Source of the DNA: Undibacterium_A arcticum
GTDB taxonomy: Bacteria > Pseudomonadota > Gammaproteobacteria > Burkholderiales > Burkholderiaceae_D
Assembly: GCF_042660705.1 (NCBI RefSeq)
Contig: NZ_JBHSUQ010000001.1
Reading direction: 5' to 3' (one strand)
DNA: 64,000 nt
Below the pieces are notes generated by a model. That model saw nothing but the letters and a program-made list of their open reading frames with translations. It had not been told where the DNA came from and did not search any database. The position numbers and the translations under genes are program-made. Shown here piece after piece: positions 37,412-46,957 of this stretch (within the stretch, counting starts at the first letter, position 1; the number at the start of each line of letters is the position of its first letter).

Positions 37412-37763
37412 TCAGTTTCAATCTGCCAATGGCGCCGACCATCAACCACTACTACGGCAACCGCCCGCACGGTGGCAAGTTCATCAAGCCGGCCGGCGTC
37501 GCATTCCGCAAGGAAGTCGCCGTGATCGTCAAGGCGTTGGGGCTGCCGACACTGACAGGGCGGGTAAGGCTCGGCGTGAAGATTTCGCCGGCAACCCGCG
37601 CGCGTCAGGATCTGGACAACAGACTGAAAGCTTGCTGGACGCCTTGACGCATGCCGGCGCATGGATTGATGACAGTCAGATTGACTACTTGACCATTGAG
37701 CGCGCCGCGGTAATCAAAGGAGGATCGATTTGCATATTTATTGCAGACCTGGGGGAAAAATGA
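37408..37763 (+). CDS. rusA: RusA-type Holliday junction resolvase, frameshifted
   Basis: Cuts Holliday junctions in phage recombination or replication. MISFNLPMAPTINHYYGNR is the RusA start, and the catalytic DLDNRLKAxLDAL stretch with its essential Asp residues spans a one-base shift near 37630-37636; the continuation has DDSQIDYLTIERA. The total of about 118 residues is normal. It sits between small early genes, the typical location. Confidence 0.88.
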
Positions 37764-38098
37764 ACATCGGATCAAAACAGCGTGACGCCGGCATGGCTGC
37801 AATCGAGGACTTACTCGAGTCAGGCGAATGGCTGATTGTCAGCGAAATAGCGCCGCAAATTGATGTCAGCGTTGACGTCGCCCGGAAATGGTTAGGCAGC
37901 ATGGTAGTCGCCGGCATGGTGGAGATGGATATATCTAGTCGCAAGATCAAGGGGCAGACGGTGCGCCAATACCGAAAGGGCGATGTCTCGGTGATCAAGC
38001 GCGAGCCGGTGGCGGTCCATGTGCATCGCGATGAGTTGGTATCCGCGCTATTTGGGCCGCCGATTAAAGCCTTGATTGTTCTGCGCCGCGCGGCATAG
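37760..38098 (+). CDS. winged-helix-like phage protein
   Basis: 112 residues. IEDLLESGEWLIVSEIAPQI, DVSVDVARKWLGSMVVAGMV and the TVRQYRKG strand form a likely winged helix. It overlaps the rusA stop (ATGA). Possible transcription regulator before the late genes; function unknown. Confidence 0.6.
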   Translation: MNIGSKQRDAGMAAIEDLLESGEWLIVSEIAPQIDVSVDVARKWLGSMVVAGMVEMDISSRKIKGQTVRQYRKGDVSVIKREPVAVHVHRDELVSALFGPPIKALIVLRRAA

Positions 38099-38099
38099 C

Positions 38100-38600
38100 A
38101 TGCGTCGAGGCGATTACCGGGATCCGTTGGTTATCCTCATTGAGCGCGAGAGTCGGACCTGCAAAGGCTGCGCATTCGCCAAGGTCGCTTGGGATCGGCA
38201 GTTTTGCAGCAAGGGGCGCAGTTTCGGCAAGCGGTGTAAGAATTATGTTGAAGGGGATGCAATGCAAACAGCGCGCAATCAGGAGTCGTTCGTCAAACTG
38301 TCGCCATTCGATGAGGTCATGAACATCTGGGTACGGTGGGTGAATTTGAAGGATTTCCAGCACTCTGATGGCGATGGAAACCTGCAGGACACCAAGGACT
38401 TCATGCGCGCTGGTGAGGCGGTCGAGGCGATGATCAACGATTTGCCGCGCCATCAATGGTGGGCAATACGGAAAAGCAAGGGCATCAGCACCGTCTGGAT
38501 ATTCCCGCACCTCTCTCTGCTGGATACATTGGAGCAGGCCGAAAAAATATTAACGCCAAAGATGCAAAATCATATTGCCACACGCAGATATTTCTATTAG
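38100..38600 (+). CDS. Cys-rich phage protein in the late-regulator (Q) position
   Basis: 166 residues. A zinc-finger-like cluster (CKGCAF, QFCSKG, KRCKNY) at about residues 21-47 is followed by a helical domain (SPFDEVMNIWVRWVNLKDFQ, MINDLPRHQWWAIRK). An internal ATG at 38262 has GAAGGGG before it, so two proteins, or one with an internal start, are possible. It is the last gene before the boxA and hairpin region and the late genes, where lambdoid phages encode Q antiterminator; this assignment is positional. Confidence 0.55.
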   Translation: MRRGDYRDPLVILIERESRTCKGCAFAKVAWDRQFCSKGRSFGKRCKNYVEGDAMQTARNQESFVKLSPFDEVMNIWVRWVNLKDFQHSDGDGNLQDTKDFMRAGEAVEAMINDLPRHQWWAIRKSKGISTVWIFPHLSLLDTLEQAEKILTPKMQNHIATRRYFY

Positions 38601-38668
38601 GATATGTGCATTAGATTCAATTATTGTCTCTAATGTTTGCTACCTAACAGATAGTTTTGAGCGAATGT

Positions 38669-38702
38669 AAGCCCCGCGCCGTCATGGTCCGGGGCTTTTG
38701 TC
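38669..38702 (+). terminator. rho-independent terminator at the end of the early operon
   Basis: Stem AAGCCCCG / CGGGGCTT with a 13-base loop and TTTT. Confidence 0.78.
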
Positions 38703-38730
38703 ATTGGGCTTGGCAAATCACACGCCGAAT

Positions 38731-38820
38731 CGCTCTTTAACAATGTACGGCCCGATGTGAGGCCGACCGCAACAGCCGTATAAGCCATAACGGCGCGGGA
38801 CGCTGTAACCCGCAACCATT
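38731..38820 (+). promoter_or_regulatory. boxA-like element with three consecutive hairpins
   Basis: CGCTCTTTAACAAT (38731-38744) contains the rRNA-type boxA GCTCTTTAACA. It is followed immediately by hairpins at 38748-38765 (CGGCC/GGCCG), 38775-38794 (GCCGT/ACGGC) and 38795-38813 (GCGGG/CCCGC). This sits between two terminators and ahead of the late genes, consistent with an antitermination (nut- or put-like) site or a structured leader RNA. Confidence 0.55.
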
Positions 38821-38821
38821 C

Positions 38822-38854
38822 AAAGCCTCGATCCTCGACCGGTCGAGGCTTTTT
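38822..38854 (+). terminator. rho-independent terminator after the boxA region
   Basis: AAAGCCTCGA ... TCGAGGCTTT with a TTTTT tail. If late transcription starts upstream, it must be read through. Confidence 0.78.
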
Positions 38855-38942
38855 GCTTTGTTCCGCGAGAGTGCCGGCGAGGCTGGCCAAGAGCGCACCC
38901 GCTGCGACTGCTTGCGCGGAACATCACCAAAGGAGAAACACA

Positions 38943-39210
38943 ATGAGCAAGATGCGCGCAAAAAAAATGCAGGTAGGGTTTGTTCAGGAGCACTTCTACG
39001 GCCCTGAAAAAGAGCAAGTCACAAGAAACACTGGCTATGCATGCTGTTGCCGCCTCAAAGTATCCGGAGGATGGCAGCGATGAGGACAATACGTTCGCGA
39101 AGTTCTCCCCAGGCGCAAACCTTTCCATCAACATCGCTAATCCGGCACTGTTCGGTCAGTTCAAGGTCGGCGAGAAATACTACGTCGATTTCACTGCAGC
39201 GCCTGATTAA
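38943..39210 (+). CDS. small conserved phage protein, frameshifted
   Basis: About 88 residues, MSKMRAKKMQVGFVQE joined after a one-base shift near 39015-39022 to QETLAMHAVAASKYPEDG, then TFAKFSPGANLSINIANPAL and FKVGEKYYVDFT. This is a well conserved small phage protein of unknown role near lysis or head genes. The ATG is preceded by AAAGGAG. Confidence 0.72.
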
Positions 39211-39226
39211 CGAGATTTCAACGTCG

Positions 39227-39240
39227 AAAGGAGGTGATCT
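39227..39240 (+). promoter_or_regulatory. extended Shine-Dalgarno sequence without a clear gene
   Basis: AAAGGAGGTGATC is a 13-base complement of the 16S rRNA 3' end. The next convincing ATG is 100 bases away (39341, with its own AAGG). A GTG overlapping the site opens a frame that does not look coded. Confidence 0.5.
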
Positions 39241-39340
39241 ATCTCCACGATAACAATCTCTCCTGCGCGGCCGTCTGCTGCGCTTCGCCGCTGACCTGCC
39301 TCACAAGGGTAGACAGCGGCACCTTTATTCAAGGCTCGCC

Positions 39341-39538
39341 ATGTCGCTGGCATCCGATCAGATCATCGAAGGACTGGTCGACGCGACACTGGGTGCATCG
39401 GCGTCAGCCGGTGACAGGCAAGTCTACCGGACCGCATTGCAATGGCTGGCCCGTCTGGTGCGGGCCGAGCAATGCTTGGCGCTCGAGATGGACATGCAAC
39501 AAGCCGCTCATGCGATGAGTGACCACTTTGACGACTAA
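39341..39538 (+). CDS. small phage protein before terminase
   Basis: 65 residues, MSLASDQIIEGLVDATLGAS followed by LQWLARLVRAEQCLALEMD. Helical and acidic. Location upstream of the terminase genes. Function unknown. Confidence 0.58.
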   Translation: MSLASDQIIEGLVDATLGASASAGDRQVYRTALQWLARLVRAEQCLALEMDMQQAAHAMSDHFDD

Positions 39539-39686
39539 TACTGATTACGCCAGCGCGCTCCAGTGGCGAGTAACGGGCGCACCGAGGACGAGCAAAGGCT
39601 GATTCCTTCCTGCTGCGGCAGATTCCTATCAGCGCGGGCCGAGGACATTTGAAACGCCACCCCATGCAATAGATGACGAGGACCAC

Positions 39687-40251
39687 ATGGCAGATGCCAA
39701 ATGTGGCGCGAAAAACACGATCCGGTGAACCGTGCCAATCAAGACGGATGGCAAACGGTAGATGCCGGATGCACGGAGGTAGCAGCACAGGGGCGGGCGA
39801 TGCGGCGCGGCCAGGCAATCAGAGCGCAACCAAGCACGGTATTTATGGCGACCTGATCCACCAGGACGAATTGGCCTGTGTCGATGGCGTCATGTCGTCG
39901 GCCGGTGTGGTCGAAAATGAATTATTGATTGCGCGGCTGCAGTTGCGCAGGGCGCTGCGGGCGCAGGCGAAGGCCGATGATCTGTCTGACGGCATGGAGG
40001 TCTACGAGACCATCGAGCGCGAAGGAGCGGAAAACGCCACAGCGCACAGCGAGATAAAGAAGAAGCTGCGCGACTATCCGCAGATCATTGATCGCTTGCT
40101 GGCGCGCATTGAATCACTGGAAAAGACGCGCGCGGTATTGCTCGCCGACCGACCGCCGACCGGAAAGGACGACGTAAGCCCAGTCGGAAAGATCATTGTC
40201 GAGGTCGTGAGTGCGCGAAATAAGAATGGTAATGACGGAGCCGCAAGCTAG
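39687..40251 (+). CDS. terminase-small-subunit-like protein, frameshifted near the start
   Basis: The ATG at 39687 (MADAKCGAK) has GAGG upstream; a one-base shift around 39712-39722 leads into TRSGEPCQSRRMANGRCRMHGG. The Cys-Cys-Cys-His (C, C, CRMH) cluster with HGGSSTGAG and TKHGIYGDLI is common in phage proteins directly ahead of the large terminase. The C-terminal half is a long helical region. About 188 residues. A role in DNA recognition is likely but not proved. Confidence 0.68.
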
Positions 40252-41488
40252 CTTCTTTCAGTTACCGCACAAGTTTCCGGCATTCGTCGCTGGCTTCGGC
40301 ACCGGCAAGACAGAGACGATGCTGAACTGCGCCATTCGTGATGCGCTCGACAGTTCCGCGGCGCTGATCGCGATGTACGAGCCGACGTATGACCTGGTGC
40401 GCTTGATCCTTGCCCCGCGCATGGAAGAGAAGCTGACCGATCTGGGTATTCGGTACCGATACAACAAGTCTGAAAACATCATTTACACCTCGACGGGAGG
40501 GTGCGGCGATTTTGTCATGCGAACGCTGGACAACCCGGCGCGCATTGTGGGCTACGAGTCATACCGCGCGCACGTCGATGAGTTGGATACGCTGAACGAA
40601 AAGCAGGCTGAGTTAGCTTGGCGCAAGATCATTGCTCGGAATCGGCAGCGTCCGAAGGGGCAAGAGAAGCCGTTTAACCGGGTGAGCGTCTACACGACGC
40701 CGGAAGGTTTCCGCTTCGTCTACAAAGTGGAAGAAGGATCCCAAGCCAGCATACGGCATGGTTCAGGCTGCGACCAGGTCGAACCCGTTTTTGCCGGACG
40801 ATTACATTGAATCGCTGCGTGAGGACTATCCGCCGCAGTTGATTGAAGCCTATTTGAACGGCGAGTTTGTCAACCTGACGAGCGGCGCTGTTTATCCGGA
40901 TTTCTCGCGTGAGTTGAACCATTCGCCGACCATCCTCCTGCCGAATGAGGCGCTGCATGTCGGGCTGGACTTCAACGTAAACAACATGGCCGCGATCGGG
41001 TTTGTCATTCGCGACGAGGCACCGCACGCGGTCAACGAGCTGGTTAAGGTGCGCGACACGCCGACCATGGCCGCGATGATCAACGAGCGGTACAAGTCCC
41101 AGGGACATGCGGTCACGGTCTACCCAGACGCCAGCGGGCAGAACACCAGTTCCAAGGGTGCCAGCGTGTCCGACCTGACGATATTGCAAACGCGGGCTTT
41201 ACGATCCGCACCGGCACAGTGAATCCACGCGTGAAAGATCGTGTGAACAGCGTCAACGCCCTAGTGCTGAACTCGAATGGCATGCGCCGGCTGCGCGTCA
41301 ATACTGACGCATGCCCGACGTTCACGGACTGCATGGAGCAACAGGCCTACGACGACAACGGCGAGCCGGACAAGAAAAGCGGCCACGATCATGCGAATGA
41401 CGCAGGCGGCTATTTCTTGAACTTCAGATGGCCGGTGATCAAGAAAACTCAATCGCACGGGGCTCACGTCCCACATATGACTCGATAA
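40226..41488 (+). CDS. terminase large subunit, two frameshifts
   Basis: DNA packaging motor: ATPase and nuclease. Walker A FGTGKTE, with AMYEPTYDL, DELDTLN as Walker B, and the coupling SVYTTPEG segment in the first frame; a shift near 40738-40745 leads to MVQAATRSNPFLPDDYI, GLDFNVNNMAAI (RNaseH-like nuclease Asp) and YPDASGQN; a second shift near 41190-41200 leads to NPRVKDRVNSVNALVLN and the last nuclease Asp in SGHDHANDAGGYF. Combined about 420 residues, normal. ATGs at 40211 and 40226 are both possible. Confidence 0.92.
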
Positions 41489-41493
41489 TCAAA

Positions 41494-42156
41494 ATGAAAA
41501 CATTAACGCGAAAATTCATTGGCGGTTCTGTCAAGTTGGTGCTGGTAGCCGACGACTTTGAGCTCAACGGACTCGGCGCGCCGGGCGATGCATCGACGCT
41601 GCTGGAGCTGGTCAATACCAATGGCACCACTATCACTCTGTTGGGCTGGTATTTCTGGAACGGGACTGCTTGGCAATTGTTCAGCAGCAGTGCGAACGGC
41701 GCACAGTATCCCAGCACGATCACGCTCGCGCAATCGGCGGTAGCCGTATCGGTGACCGGCACGCTGACGGAAACCACGCTGGCATCGGTCACGATTCCTG
41801 GTGGGGTGATGGGGCTGAATGGATCATTGCGTATTACAACATTGTGGTCTTGCACCAATAATGCGAATAACAAGACATTTAATGTCAGATTCGGCGGCAC
41901 CAGCATCTGTTCGAATACATCCATGAATTCCTCAGTCGCTTATATTGATCGACGTGTACTACATAACCGCAACTCATTAATCTCGCAGGTAGCAATGCCC
42001 GGGGCAAATGGAGGTAGTGGTAATAGCACAGTAGCACTGGTGACGATGACCAAAGATACCTCGGTAGATCAGCTTCTAACTATCACGATGGCTTTGGCCA
42101 ATACTGGCGATACCGTAACGCTCGAAAGCTACACCGTAGAAGTGCTGCCGGGATGA
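41494..42156 (+). CDS. beta-rich protein of unknown role between terminase and portal
   Basis: 220 residues with a Thr/Ser/Asn-rich, beta-strand-like composition (TITLAQSAVAVSVTGTLTE, VTIPGGVMGLNGSL, NNANNKTFNVRFGG). There is no signal peptide. The AT content (for example 41820-41990) is higher than in the neighbouring head genes, which suggests a separately acquired gene. It may be a capsid decoration or receptor-type protein. No family recognised. Confidence 0.65.
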   Translation: MKTLTRKFIGGSVKLVLVADDFELNGLGAPGDASTLLELVNTNGTTITLLGWYFWNGTAWQLFSSSANGAQYPSTITLAQSAVAVSVTGTLTETTLASVTIPGGVMGLNGSLRITTLWSCTNNANNKTFNVRFGGTSICSNTSMNSSVAYIDRRVLHNRNSLISQVAMPGANGGSGNSTVALVTMTKDTSVDQLLTITMALANTGDTVTLESYTVEVLPG

Positions 42157-42159
42157 TCC

Positions 42160-43626
42160 ATGTCTGATTTTAAAAACCTGCGGTCGACGTACCCGAAAGA
42201 TTCGGATTATCCAGAGCGGACGCACCTGCTGCTGGCGCTGACACGGGTCCTGGACGGTTCGCTGTATGACGCGCTGGAATATCCATTCAGTACCGAGAAG
42301 AACGGCGCTGGCGAGTACATTCCGCTGGCGCAGCGCAGGCCGTCGGCGCGCAACAAGTTTTGCCGAACCGTCGTCAATGATTCAGTTTCGCTGCTGTTCT
42401 CTGAGGGGCATTTCCCCGCGGTTGAATGCAAAGATGAGACTACGCGCGACACGCTGGCCAAGTTGGCGAAAGAAACCGGTTTGAACCGGGTGATGATCGA
42501 TGCCGCCACGCGCGGCGCCGTTGGCTCTGTGGTGATCATGCTGCGGGTGATGGCGAACCGCGTGTTCTTTGACGTGATGCCAACCGCGTACCTTACCCCG
42601 GATTGGGAGTTGCAAGCGCCTGACACGCTCAAGGCTGTGACTGAGCGCCGGAAGGTGAAGGGTGCCGTTCTCAAGGGCATGGGTTACCCGATCGCGGATG
42701 CTGATGTTTCGCTCGATTTCTGGTTTCAGCGTCAATGGGACTCGCTCGCTGAGATTTGGTTTGTGCCGCAACGGACGGATGATAAGGAAAAAGTACCTGC
42801 GATTGATGTAGAGCGCAGCACTTCGCACAATCTCGGTTTCGTGCCAATGGTGTGGGTCAAGAACTTGCCAGGCGGTGACGCAATCGATGGTGAGCCGACA
42901 TTCCCCGGTGAAGCGGTCGACACGCAGATCGAGGCTGATTATTTGCTGTCGCAGGGTGGGCGCGGCCTGAAGTATTCCGCTGATCCCACGTTGCACCTGA
43001 AGGAGCCGGCATTCGGCAGCAACGCGCAAGTGGTACGTGGTGCGGCCAATGCGATCATTACAAGCGCAGACGGCGATGCGAAGCTGCTGGAGATCAATGG
43101 CACCGCGGCTGCTGCTGTTCTGGACTGGGTGAAGGGGCTGCGTGAAATCGCCTTGGAAAGCATGGGCGGGAATCGGTCGAACGCCGACAAGCTCTCCGCG
43201 GCGCAGTCTGGCCGTGCCATGGAACTGATGAATCAGTCGCTGATCTGGCTGGCCGACAAGCTGCGCATCTCATACGGCGAGGGCGCACTGCTGGCGCTGC
43301 TGAACATGGTTGTTGCGGCGTCGACCAAGTTTGACCTGGTTGATAAGAAGGGCAAGAAATTGCCGAAGCTGTCCGACGAAGATTTGTCGTTGCGCTGGCC
43401 GCAATGGTACGCGCCGACCTTCGCCGACAAGCAGACGCAGGCCACGACTCTCGATGTGCTGCGCCAGTCCGGGCTTATCTCGCGCGAAACAGCGGTCAAG
43501 TCTCTGGCGCCAAGCTATGACATTGCGGACCCGCAAAACGAGCTGCAGCTGATCGACGCCGATCCACCGCCGCCGAACTTGCCGCCGAAGCCGCAGCAAG
43601 TTCCACTTGCTGACTCGAACGATTAA
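42160..43626 (+). CDS. portal protein
   Basis: Dodecameric channel for DNA packaging at the capsid vertex. 488 residues, intact. RRPSARNKFCRTVVNDSVSLL, LAKETGLNRVMIDAATRGAV, and NRSNADKLSAAQSGRAMELMN (the helix typical of gp6-type portals) support the call, with a Pro-rich C-terminus. It lies after terminase and before the scaffold gene. Confidence 0.9.
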   Translation: MSDFKNLRSTYPKDSDYPERTHLLLALTRVLDGSLYDALEYPFSTEKNGAGEYIPLAQRRPSARNKFCRTVVNDSVSLLFSEGHFPAVECKDETTRDTLAKLAKETGLNRVMIDAATRGAVGSVVIMLRVMANRVFFDVMPTAYLTPDWELQAPDTLKAVTERRKVKGAVLKGMGYPIADADVSLDFWFQRQWDSLAEIWFVPQRTDDKEKVPAIDVERSTSHNLGFVPMVWVKNLPGGDAIDGEPTFPGEAVDTQIEADYLLSQGGRGLKYSADPTLHLKEPAFGSNAQVVRGAANAIITSADGDAKLLEINGTAAAAVLDWVKGLREIALESMGGNRSNADKLSAAQSGRAMELMNQSLIWLADKLRISYGEGALLALLNMVVAASTKFDLVDKKGKKLPKLSDEDLSLRWPQWYAPTFADKQTQATTLDVLRQSGLISRETAVKSLAPSYDIADPQNELQLIDADPPPPNLPPKPQQVPLADSND

Positions 43627-43680
43627 ACGAATTTACCAACCGGCCCGCTCGATGTGGGCTTTCACAACTGGAGATGACTG

Positions 43681-44181
43681 ATGTCAGACCAAGTACCGGC
43701 AACGCCACCCGCAACACCAGAACCGCAAACCTTTTCCATGGACTACGTGAAAGAACTTCGCGCAGAAAATAAGGGTTACCGCCTGAAGGCGCAAGAACTC
43801 GAGGGAAAGCTCAAAACTGCCGAAGAATCGGTAGCGAACGCGGCCAAGGACACCGATACCAAGGTGGGTGAAGCCAACAAATCCGCGAGCGAGCGCATTT
43901 TGCGCGCAGAACTCAAGGTCAAGGCGAAGGAAGCAGGATTGATCGACATGGACGGACTGAAGCTGGCCGATCTGTCGAAGGTCTCCCTGAAAGATGACGG
44001 CTCGATTGACGGCGCTGATGCGCTGTTCGCCGGCCTGAAGGAAGCCAAGCCGTATCTGTTTGGCGCTGCCAACAGCAGCACGCCAATCACGCCGCCGCCT
44101 ACTACGCCACCAGCGCAGAAGCTTGTCAAAGATATGACGCCAGCGGAGTACGCCGTAGCTAAAGCCGCGCTTCTCAAGTAA
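43681..44181 (+). CDS. capsid scaffolding protein
   Basis: 166 residues: Pro-rich start, a long coiled coil (FSMDYVKELRAENKGYRLKA to about residue 75), a helical DGLKLADLSKVSLKDDG region and a C-terminal helix (MTPAEYAVAKAALLK). The order portal, scaffold, capsid is standard, and it resembles Gp20-like scaffolds. Intact. Confidence 0.85.
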   Translation: MSDQVPATPPATPEPQTFSMDYVKELRAENKGYRLKAQELEGKLKTAEESVANAAKDTDTKVGEANKSASERILRAELKVKAKEAGLIDMDGLKLADLSKVSLKDDGSIDGADALFAGLKEAKPYLFGAANSSTPITPPPTTPPAQKLVKDMTPAEYAVAKAALLK

Positions 44182-44281
44182 TACACCGCACCAAATCATG
44201 CCGCAATCGCGGCGACATTCGCATCGTGGCCAGACGCCAAGGCGATGAAGAAAACCATCTTTTCATCTATTGGAGTCAAAT

Positions 44282-45641
44282 ATGCCCATTCAAAATATGC
44301 CAACGTCGCTGCAAAATGCGATTCAACAAGGTTTCCTGGAACAAGAGTTCCACCTGGGCCTTAATTCTGCTCTTGGTTACCGCGCAATCGCTGACAAAGA
44401 GCCGGTTTCAATCAACATCGGCGAAACCGTCACCAAGACCCGCGCCGGCCTGAAAGCGCCGGTCACCACGCCTTTGACGCCATCGGGCAATACCAACCTG
44501 GACAACGGCATTACGCCATCAAGCCAAACCATCGAACAATACGTTCTTGGTATTGACCAGTACGGCGACTCGATCGATCTCAACATCGTGACGTCGCAGG
44601 TCGGCATCGCCAATCAGTTCCTGCTGAACGGCAAGACCAACGGCAAGCAAGCCATGCAATCGCTTGACCGCATTGCACGCAATGCGCTGTTTGCCGGCTA
44701 TCTCGGTGGCAACACACGTGTTCGCACCACGTTGGGCGCCCCTGCATTGACCATCAACGTGGACGATGTGCGCGGCTTCGAACAAGTGCTTGGTACTGGC
44801 ACTAGCGCTGGTAAGTTCGTGCCGGTTTCTGGCACATTTACTGCGCCTGTCATCGTTGGCTTGAACGTGTACACCCTCTCCGGTACAGCGCGTGACGGTT
44901 CCAACGTATCCACGACCCCGGGCGGCTTCTCGGGCACACTGACCTTCACTGGCAACGTGTCCGTGGCTGACGGTACGGCACTGAATCAAGCATCGCACGC
45001 CAATGCGCCGGCATTGATTCGTCCAAACGGCAAGTACAACGGCGGTTCTGCCTTCGGTATCGCCACTGCTACGCCAGCGCTGGTCAGCACCGACATATTG
45101 ACCCTTGGCGTCATTGAAGATGCTGTTGCCGCACTTCGCAACAACACTGGTATGCAAGATGAAATGTTCAATCTGTATTTGGACAATGTCTCCATGCGCC
45201 AGCTGTTCTCTGACCAAGACTTCAAGCTGATGTATCAAGGTCAATACGGTTCGCCGGAAGCGCGTCAAGGCAAGGTGTTCCAGTTGATGGGCGTGAACTT
45301 CGTGCCTACCACTGAGGCATTGGTTCAAACGCATCCAACCAACGGCGCATTGAAGGTACGCCGGCCTATCCTGTGCGCCCCTGGTGCTTTGGTTGAAGGT
45401 GATTATTCTGGCATGGCTGAAAGCAGCCGATCTGTCGGGCACCAATGCTGAGATCCAAATGGTGGACAGCGTATGCATGGTGACTCGTGCCCCTATCGAT
45501 CGCTTGGCGCAAATCGTGGCGCAGTCATGGTTCTGGATTGGTGGCTTCGTAGCGCCTACCGATGCAACGGCCAACAGCTCCATCATTCCAACTGCGGGCT
45601 CTCAGTATCTGAAGCGCGCAGTTGCGATTGAACACGTTTAA
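44282..45641 (+). CDS. major capsid protein, frameshifted near the C-terminus
   Basis: Begins MPIQNMPTSLQNAIQQGFLE. About 453 residues with an insertion of Thr/Gly-rich beta sequence (about residues 180-250) and the conserved LTLGVIEDAVAALRN, MFNLYLDNVSMRQLF and FKLMYQGQYGSPEARQGKV segments. The frame shifts by one near 45415-45422; the continuation LKAADLSGTNAEIQMVDSV ends QYLKRAVAIEHV. It is the major head shell protein by position and size. Confidence 0.88.
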
Positions 45642-45663
45642 GCCGACGCATCACCGACGCAGT

Positions 45664-45694
45664 AAAAGCCCTGGGCCTGAAGGCCCGGGGTTTT
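45664..45694 (+). terminator. terminator after the capsid gene
   Basis: GCCCTGGGCC TGAA GGCCCGGGGTTTT with A residues upstream; wobble pairs at two positions. Confidence 0.72.
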
Positions 45695-45713
45695 AAACTC
45701 AGGAGTAAAAATC

Positions 45714-45911
45714 ATGGCAGGACCAACCAAAATAAAGAAAGCAGCGACATCAGCAGATGGCCTGCCAGAAAGCGTCACGCTGGCATCGCCCTATGGCTAC
45801 GATCCAGAAATTGAAGGCCAGTCCATAAAAATGTGGGCTGCTGGCCAAGTTGTAACGGATCCCGCAGAAATCAAAGACCTGGTCGAACGCCAAGCGCCAC
45901 TGGAAGATTAA
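45714..45911 (+). CDS. small head-associated protein
   Basis: 65 residues: a basic start (MAGPTKIKKAATSADGLPE) then a folded part with SVTLASPYGYDPEIEG and DPAEIKDLVERQAPLED. Small proteins of this kind follow capsid genes in related phages. Role unknown. Confidence 0.65.
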   Translation: MAGPTKIKKAATSADGLPESVTLASPYGYDPEIEGQSIKMWAAGQVVTDPAEIKDLVERQAPLED

Positions 45912-45917
45912 TAAACC

Positions 45918-46304
45918 ATGTCCTTCACTACTGCTGAGAAAGTCGATATACGCCGATTTTGTGGCTATGGGCTGTATGGCACCGGCACGCCTTTGCCGGC
46001 GTCCGGCTATCGGTTTTCCACGCAGTACGGAACGCTTGAGTACAAGATGAACACTCTTGGCCCAGAAGAAGAGACGGTCGTTCGCACCAACTACTTGGCC
46101 AATCTTTACACGCTCGAATCGGCAATTGTTGCCTCCGGTGCGAACCTGGACACCGATTCTGCAGCGGTATGGACGCACAATAAACATGAAGTGCGCGATC
46201 GGACTGCACTGCTCAATCAGTGGCGCAATGAATTGTGCGGTTTTCTTGGAATTTCCGCTGGCCCTGGCTTGTCTGGTGGCGGCTCTGTGTCGTTTGTGGT
46301 CTAG
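45918..46304 (+). CDS. head-tail connector-like protein
   Basis: 128 residues, MSFTTAEKVDIRRFCGYGLYG, with an acidic helical middle and RTALLNQWRNELCGFLGIS. It matches the adaptor type found after capsid proteins; the assignment is by position and appearance. Confidence 0.65.
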   Translation: MSFTTAEKVDIRRFCGYGLYGTGTPLPASGYRFSTQYGTLEYKMNTLGPEEETVVRTNYLANLYTLESAIVASGANLDTDSAAVWTHNKHEVRDRTALLNQWRNELCGFLGISAGPGLSGGGSVSFVV

Positions 46305-46306
46305 GC

Positions 46307-46957
46307 ATGGACGGCGCAACGATTCAGGCCCGCGTGTATGCCGGCTATGCCAAGGCGGCTCAGGTCATCGGCCTCACGTTCAGTCTGTACCGGCCATTGA
46401 GCGCGAGCGCTCCGCTTGGCAATCTGGTAGGCACGCTCAAGGCTGCGCTTGACTCCGGACCTGGGTATCAGTTCAAAGCCCCGAACGAGTATGGCGATCC
46501 GACCTGGTTCGCGTTGATCAACGACGCTACCACGCAGGCAGGCGACTACCTGGTCAATGCGAACGGCACCTATTTCATCGCCGGTAAGCAGTTCCTGCTG
46601 CCGGTGATCGTGGTCGAGTGCAACCGGCAGGTGAAAATCACCCGCGAGCAGGCCGTCACTAGTGTGGGCGCGGTCGGCTACAGCGGCAATCAGCCGTCGC
46701 AGGAAATTGACGTGCTGGGCGCCAGCGGCAACTTATGGCCGGCGTCTATCCTGCTCGGCGGCAAGAGTCAGAGGGGCGTCGACCTTCCGGCCGGCGTCAA
46801 GAACGTGGGCTGGAAGATTCTCCTGCCACCATCTGTACCAATCACGATTATGGCCGGCGACATCGCAACTGACGATCTCGGTCGGCGCTACGCGATCGAG
46901 GGCGCCGAACTGACCGATCTCGGCTGGCGCATCAACGCACAAGAGATTCATTCCTGA
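46307..46957 (+). CDS. head-tail joining or structural protein
   Basis: 216 residues from MDGATIQARVYAGYAKAAQV. The segments PNEYGDPTWFALINDATTQ and GDIATDDLGRRYAIEGAELTDLGWRI are common in phage structural proteins of this neighbourhood. ATGA-type overlap with the next gene. Role unknown. Confidence 0.65.
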   Translation: MDGATIQARVYAGYAKAAQVIGLTFSLYRPLSASAPLGNLVGTLKAALDSGPGYQFKAPNEYGDPTWFALINDATTQAGDYLVNANGTYFIAGKQFLLPVIVVECNRQVKITREQAVTSVGAVGYSGNQPSQEIDVLGASGNLWPASILLGGKSQRGVDLPAGVKNVGWKILLPPSVPITIMAGDIATDDLGRRYAIEGAELTDLGWRINAQEIHS

